Assembly (NCBI GenBank): GCA_030038955.1
Contig: JASHQV010000070.1
Coordinates: 1 to 9,026 of the forward strand
Direction of reading: 5' to 3'
Source: Solirubrobacteraceae bacterium
Lineage (GTDB): Bacteria > Actinomycetota > Thermoleophilia > Solirubrobacterales > Solirubrobacteraceae
DNA length: 9,026 nt
Position 1 is the first letter of the stretch. The number at the start of each line of letters is the position of its first letter. Position numbers and translations under genes: made by a program. Below the pieces are notes generated by a model. That model searched no databases. It was not told where the DNA came from and saw nothing but the letters and a program-made list of their open reading frames with translations. This document shows positions 5,808-9,026 of the stretch, in pieces.

Positions 5808-7496
5808 CTACATCGACGCGGGGGCGCTGATCCCTAGCAGCCCGAGCACCGCCGCCAGCAGCCGTTGCGAGGCGACGCTGAGTGCCACCCGGAATGACTC
5901 GACCCCGGCCGGCGTCGCCCCGACCACCCGGCAGTCGCGGTAGAAGCCGCTGAACTCCTGGGCGAGCTCGAGTGCGTAGGCAGCGATCCGGTGGGGCGCG
6001 CGGCGCTCGGCGGCCTCGGCGATCTCCTCGGGCAGCGCCGCCAGCTTGCGGATCAGCGCCCGCTCGGATGGGTGCAGCCCACTCGTCCCGCCCCAGTCGG
6101 CCTCCGCCGCCAGCGCCGCGTCGACGCGCTCGTCTCCGAGCCGCGCCAGCACCGAGCAGATCCGCGCGTGCGCGTACTGCACGTAGTAGACGGGATTGTC
6201 CTGCGACTGCGACCGGGCCAGGGCGACGTCGAGCTCGAGCGTGCGATCGTGCGAGCGCTGCAGCATGAAGAAGCGCGTGGCGTCGACGCCGATCTCGTCG
6301 AGCAGCTCGTCCAGCGTCACGAACTCGCCGCGCCGCTTCGACATCGCGTACAGCTCGCCGCCCTCGACCAGGTGCACGAACTGGATGATCAGCGGCTCCA
6401 GCAGCTCCGGATCGCCACCGAGCGCGGCAAACGCGGCCTTCAGGCGGGCGACGTAGCCGTGGTGGTCGGCGCCCACCGGCAGCAGCTGCCGCTGCCAGCC
6501 ACGCGAGCGCTTGTTCAGCATGTACGCGACGTCCGCCGCGAAGTACGTGGGCTCGCCATTGCTGCGCAGCAGCACGCGGTCCTTGTCGTCGCCGAACGTG
6601 GTCGTCCGCAGCCACAGCGCGCCCTCGGAGCGATACACCTGGCCGCCGTGCTCGAGCAGCTCCAGCGCCCGATCGAGCTCGCTCGGAGACCCCTCGTGGA
6701 GGCTGCGCTCGAGGAAGAAGGTGTCGAACTGCACGCCGTAGCGCGTGAGCGTCGCCTTGATCTGCTTCAGCAGCACTGCGACCGCGCCGGCCGCGACCTC
6801 GTCGACGGGCACGGTCTCGTCGCCAGCGCCGGCCACGAGCCGCGCGAGCTCGGCCACGTACTCGCCCTGGTAGCCGTCCTCCGGCGGCTCGCGACCCAGC
6901 GCTCGCGCCCGGACCGACTCGCCGAGCCGGCGGATCTGGGAGCCGGCGTCGTTGAAGTAGTACTCGCGCTCGACGGTGTGCCCGTGGCACTCGAGGATCC
7001 GTGCGAGCGCGTCGCCATAGGCCGCATGCCGGCCGCTGGCGGCGACCAGCGGCCCCGTCGGGTTGGCTGAGACGAACTCGATCAGGATCCGCTCGACACC
7101 CGTCACCCGCCCGCCCGCAGCCGCCTCGCCGGCGGCCGCGCCGCCGCTTCCGAACGCCTCGCCGGCATCCAGCACCGCGCGCAGCGCCTCTCGGTGCCAG
7201 GCGTCTGACAGCACCAGGTTGAGGAACCCGGGCCCAGCTATCTCGTAGCGCGCGAGGCGCTCACCCAGGCGCTCGGCCAACGCCTCGCCAACCCGCTCGG
7301 CGAGCTCCCGCGGGGGCCGCTTCAGCACCGGCGCCAGCAGCATCGCGGCGTTGGTGGCGTAGTCGCCCTGGTCAGCGTGCTTGGGCCGCTCCAGCCTGAG
7401 CCCGCCGGCCGCCGGTGCGCCGCTCACTGCCGCGGCTGCGTCGGCGGTTGCGGCGCGCAGCTCGGCCACCGGGTCTGAGGAGCGCACAGTGCTCAC
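5808..7496 (-). CDS. argS: Arginine--tRNA ligase (class Ia) with altered HIGH motif
   Basis: This encodes 562 residues, a normal ArgRS length. The N-terminal additional domain covers ~1-95 (ADQGDYATNAAMLLAPVLKR), the class I catalytic core ~135-400, and the helical DALR anticodon-binding domain from NPVYYVQYAHARI (435-447) to the end. FVSANPTGPL, EREYYFNDAGSQ, YFAADVAYMLNKR and LPVGADHHGYVARLKA are standard ArgRS landmarks. Oddities: the position of the HIGH signature (HVGH after PTGPL in most ArgRS) reads VAAS (residues 151-154, bases 7046-7035), and the KMSKS loop reads AMSKR (384-388). Residues 112-132 are a Gly/Ala-rich insert. The enzyme charges tRNA-Arg in the cytoplasm. It starts at GTG with TACGCT 6 nt upstream and lies 22 nt downstream of the rlmH stop, so it has its own promoter besides possible readthrough. 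Confidence 0.95.
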   Translation of the reverse strand: MSTVRSSDPVAELRAATADAAAAVSGAPAAGGLRLERPKHADQGDYATNAAMLLAPVLKRPPRELAERVGEALAERLGERLARYEIAGPGFLNLVLSDAWHREALRAVLDAGEAFGSGGAAAGEAAAGGRVTGVERILIEFVSANPTGPLVAASGRHAAYGDALARILECHGHTVEREYYFNDAGSQIRRLGESVRARALGREPPEDGYQGEYVAELARLVAGAGDETVPVDEVAAGAVAVLLKQIKATLTRYGVQFDTFFLERSLHEGSPSELDRALELLEHGGQVYRSEGALWLRTTTFGDDKDRVLLRSNGEPTYFAADVAYMLNKRSRGWQRQLLPVGADHHGYVARLKAAFAALGGDPELLEPLIIQFVHLVEGGELYAMSKRRGEFVTLDELLDEIGVDATRFFMLQRSHDRTLELDVALARSQSQDNPVYYVQYAHARICSVLARLGDERVDAALAAEADWGGTSGLHPSERALIRKLAALPEEIAEAAERRAPHRIAAYALELAQEFSGFYRDCRVVGATPAGVESFRVALSVASQRLLAAVLGLLGISAPASM

Positions 7497-7502
7497 CCGC
7501 CG

Positions 7503-7508
7503 AGCGTA
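7503..7508 (-). promoter_or_regulatory. -10 box of argS
   Basis: The minus strand reads TACGCT with exactly 6 nt to the GTG start, placing +1 on the first base of the start codon (leaderless). It lies in the 22-nt gap after rlmH. The same hexamer precedes the TlpA-like gene at 4612. Confidence 0.5.
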
Positions 7509-7518
7509 TCGTCCGCCC

Positions 7519-7926
7519 TCAATAGTGGTACGGCTCGCCGGCGAGGATCTTGTGTCCGCGGTAGATCTGCTCGAGCAGCACTACCCGCGCGAGCTGGTGG
7601 GGCAGGGTCATGTTGCCGAGGCACAGCCGATGGTCGACCTGATCGAGCTCGAGCCCGAACGGCCCGCCGATCACGAAGCACAGATCGCGGCCGCTGATCC
7701 GCCGCTCCTCCAGGAAACGGCTGAAGCCGATCGAGTCGAGCCGCTCGCCGCCGAGCTCGAGCAGCGACGTGAACGCCCCCTCGGGCAGCCGCCGGGCGAC
7801 CCGCTCTTGCTCGCGCACCTCGACCAGCTCCAGTCGCGTGTGCCGCGCCAGTAGCTTCTGGTAGTGCTGGACGTCGTCCGCGTACGGCGGGCGCAGCCGG
7901 CCGACGGCGACGACGATGATCCGCAC
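7519..7926 (-). CDS. rlmH: 23S rRNA (pseudouridine1915-N3)-methyltransferase RlmH
   Basis: This encodes 135 residues from GTG at 7926, reading MRIIVVAVGRLRPPYADDV at the N-terminus, the family's usual beginning. The frame is open further upstream, but that extra part (HLLGGEVDVDVALWLL...) overlaps the divergent DUF3467 gene and is not RlmH-like. The C-terminal SPOUT knot is intact: LCFVIGGPFGLE, then MTLPHQLARVVLLEQIYRG and the terminal GEPYHY, which together bind S-adenosylmethionine and the 23S helix 69 substrate. It is somewhat shorter than the E. coli enzyme. It methylates pseudouridine 1915 on assembled 70S ribosomes. A -10-like TAGTAT lies 8 nt upstream of the start. argS follows 22 nt downstream on the same strand. 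Confidence 0.94.
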   Translation of the reverse strand: MRIIVVAVGRLRPPYADDVQHYQKLLARHTRLELVEVREQERVARRLPEGAFTSLLELGGERLDSIGFSRFLEERRISGRDLCFVIGGPFGLELDQVDHRLCLGNMTLPHQLARVVLLEQIYRGHKILAGEPYHY

Positions 7927-7934
7927 GAAGGGGA

Positions 7935-7941
7935 ATACTAA
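7935..7941. promoter_or_regulatory. Overlapping divergent -10 boxes of rlmH and the DUF3467 gene
   Basis: The minus strand reads TAGTAT (7940-7935), 8 nt before the rlmH GTG. The plus strand reads TACTAA (7936-7941), 30 nt before the DUF3467 ATG. The two hexamers occupy nearly the same bases, so the 45-bp intergenic gap could drive both genes in a mutually exclusive way. No -35 elements are evident. Confidence 0.4.
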
Positions 7942-7971
7942 GTCGAGATCACACCCGACCCGTGAGTCGAT

Positions 7972-8304
7972 ATGACACCTGAGCAGCCAGAGCGCCACAT
8001 CAACATCCACTTCGCCCCCGAGGAGATGGCGGGCCACTACGCGAATTTCGCCAACGTGAGCCATTCAGACTACGAGTTCACGGTCACGTTCGCGCGCGTC
8101 GACCACGAGATCGAGGACGAGGAGGTGCCCGGCGTCGTCGTCTCGCGGATCAACCTGTCGCCGAAGTTCATGCGCGAGCTGATCGAGGCGATGCAGGACA
8201 ACTACTCGAAGTGGCAGGCGCGCGAGAGCATCAAGAACCTGCCCGAGTACGGCGGCATGCGCGCGACGGGCGACGACTCGGACGTGGTCGGCGACGAGGG
8301 CTGA
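7972..8304 (+). CDS. DUF3467 family protein
   Basis: This encodes 110 residues. The body HINIHFAPEEMAGHYANFAN, then HSDYEFTVTFARVDH, VVVSRINLSPKFMRELIEAM and YSKWQ is the whole DUF3467 domain: a beta-rich N-terminal half and a helix after the conserved LSP. The tail (GDDSDVVGDEG) is acidic and probably disordered. The function is unknown; the family is widespread and small, and lacks obvious catalytic residues. The ATG at 7972 is preceded by GTGAG (7962-7966) at 5-nt spacing. The gene stands alone on the plus strand, divergent from rlmH, and ends in a strong terminator. Confidence 0.9.
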   Translation: MTPEQPERHINIHFAPEEMAGHYANFANVSHSDYEFTVTFARVDHEIEDEEVPGVVVSRINLSPKFMRELIEAMQDNYSKWQARESIKNLPEYGGMRATGDDSDVVGDEG

Positions 8305-8327
8305 GCCGACCTCCCGACCTCTCTTCT

Positions 8328-9026
8328 TTAATGGGCGGCCCCGGTGGGCCGCCCTTTTTGGTATGCGATCGCCATGCCGATGCGCTGGTCGGTTGGCGGG
8401 TGCGTGGCCAGCAGCTTGACGATCCGGGGCGGGCTCGGGTCGGCCACGTTCTGCACGACGATCCGGTGCTCAAACGACACGAACGCGTCGGGCGCATCCG
8501 ACAGCCGCAGCGAGAAGGCGTCGGCGCGCCGCTCGAGCTGGCGCGACAGCCGTGCCGACAGCAACGCGATCGGCGCCGAGACGATCCCGGCGGCGAGCGC
8601 CAGCGCCGGCAGCGCCTCCGGGGTGCCACGCTGGTCGCTTAGCGTCCAGCTCAATCGCTGCACCGCGAGCGTCGCGGCCGGCGCCGTCAGCGCCGCGAAC
8701 GCCACGCCCCGCAGCACGTCCCGGTGGCGCACGTGGGCGAGCTCGTGGGCGACCACGACGCGCACCTCCTGGCGACTCCAATCGCGCAGCAGCGTGTCGA
8801 ACAGGACCACCCGCTTGCTCGGTCCGAGGCCGGTGACGTAGGCGTTGACCGCGGTCGTGCGGCGGCTGGCGTCGACCGAGTAGATCGCGCCGACGTTGAC
8901 ACCAGCGTCGGCGGCGAGCGCCAGCACGTCGCTGCGGGTGTCGCCCTCGGGCAGCGGCGTGAAGTCGTTGAACACGGGATCCAACAGCACCGGCGCGAGC
9001 GCCGCCAAGGCAGCCCCGAACACGAC
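8328..9026 (-). CDS. Ste24-like M48 family zinc metalloprotease, N-terminus beyond the window
   Basis: The frame is open to the window's right edge, so the N-terminal membrane region is missing; about 233 C-terminal residues are visible. Landmarks in order: NDFTPLPEGDTR and SRRTTAVNAYVTGLG, the Ste24/CAAX-protease lead-in, then VAHELAHVRHRD with the zinc-binding HELAH (bases 8747-8733), two hydrophobic stretches (~107-121 and ~137-155 counting from base 9023), then ERRADAF giving the third zinc ligand Glu (ExxxD), and HPPTDQRIGMA near the end. Ste24-type enzymes are integral membrane proteases for quality control or peptide processing; the substrate here is unknown. The terminal YQKGRPTGAAH is encoded by the neighbour's terminator hairpin and looks like a dispensable tail. 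Confidence 0.9.
   Translation of the reverse strand, partial: VVFGAALAALAPVLLDPVFNDFTPLPEGDTRSDVLALAADAGVNVGAIYSVDASRRTTAVNAYVTGLGPSKRVVLFDTLLRDWSRQEVRVVVAHELAHVRHRDVLRGVAFAALTAPAATLAVQRLSWTLSDQRGTPEALPALALAAGIVSAPIALLSARLSRQLERRADAFSLRLSDAPDAFVSFEHRIVVQNVADPSPPRIVKLLATHPPTDQRIGMAIAYQKGRPTGAAH
8333..8359 (+). terminator. Rho-independent terminator of the DUF3467 gene
   Basis: A perfect 9-bp stem (GGGCGGCCC at 8333-8341 with GGGCCGCCC at 8346-8354), a 4-nt loop and a run of five T at 8355-8359. It is the clearest intrinsic terminator in the window. On the other strand it encodes the last residues of the M48 protease. Confidence 0.9.

Noticed and set aside
5692..6990. Minus-strand open frame of 432 codons
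   Set aside because: Same strand as argS but out of frame and inside it; the product is Arg/Ala-rich low-complexity sequence, a frame shadow of argS.
7927..8064. Upstream extension of the rlmH frame to an ATG at 8064
   Set aside because: The extension overlaps the divergent DUF3467 gene and is unlike RlmH N-termini, which begin with the MRIIVVAVG strand; the GTG at 7926 has a -10 box at the right distance.

Overview
The window comes from a high-GC bacterial chromosome, most likely an actinobacterium of the Thermoleophilia/Solirubrobacterales type. This placement is an inference. It rests on strong G/C preference at third codon positions, a DUF3467 gene, a System I (Ccm) cytochrome c maturation pair in an actinobacterial background, and several start codons only 6-9 nt downstream of a TANNNT -10 hexamer, which suggests leaderless or nearly leaderless transcripts.

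Left part (1-1411), minus strand: a GTG-started TetR-family regulator is translationally coupled through an ATGA overlap to an NmrA/epimerase-like NAD(P)-binding protein that runs off the window. Two direct 13-bp repeats lie immediately upstream of the regulator's -10 box and are a ready-made autoregulatory operator.

Accessory part (1412-4242), minus strand: a large STAND-type NTPase (nSTAND3-like) carries an N-terminal domain that looks like a degenerate Mrr-type nuclease, followed by a long helical C-terminus. The architecture resembles anti-phage STAND sensors. Its codon use is less GC-biased than the housekeeping genes. Upstream of it is about 430 bp with no intact gene. That stretch holds a decayed Xre/MbcA/ParS (DUF2384) antitoxin with a lost N-terminus, an in-frame stop and a 1-nt frameshift, plus one doubtful 37-codon frame. 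Together these look like a defence/toxin-antitoxin island under decay.

Cytochrome c part (4242-5744): a small single-span membrane protein (minus) is divergent from an operon of a TlpA/DsbE-like thiol-disulfide oxidoreductase and CcmH (plus, ATGA overlap). The oxidoreductase feeds reductant to apocytochrome c, and CcmH presents the apoprotein haem-binding cysteines for ligation. A near-symmetric hairpin at 5712-5744 separates this operon from the convergent argS.

Translation/housekeeping part (5808-9026): argS and rlmH (minus) lie in tandem, each with its own -10 box. A DUF3467 gene (plus) is divergent from rlmH and ends in a textbook terminator. A Ste24-like M48 metalloprotease (minus) runs in from the right edge. 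The ArgRS is notable because the residues at its class I HIGH position read VAAS and its KMSKS loop reads AMSKR.

No tRNA, rRNA, CRISPR array, insertion sequence or replication origin was recognised.
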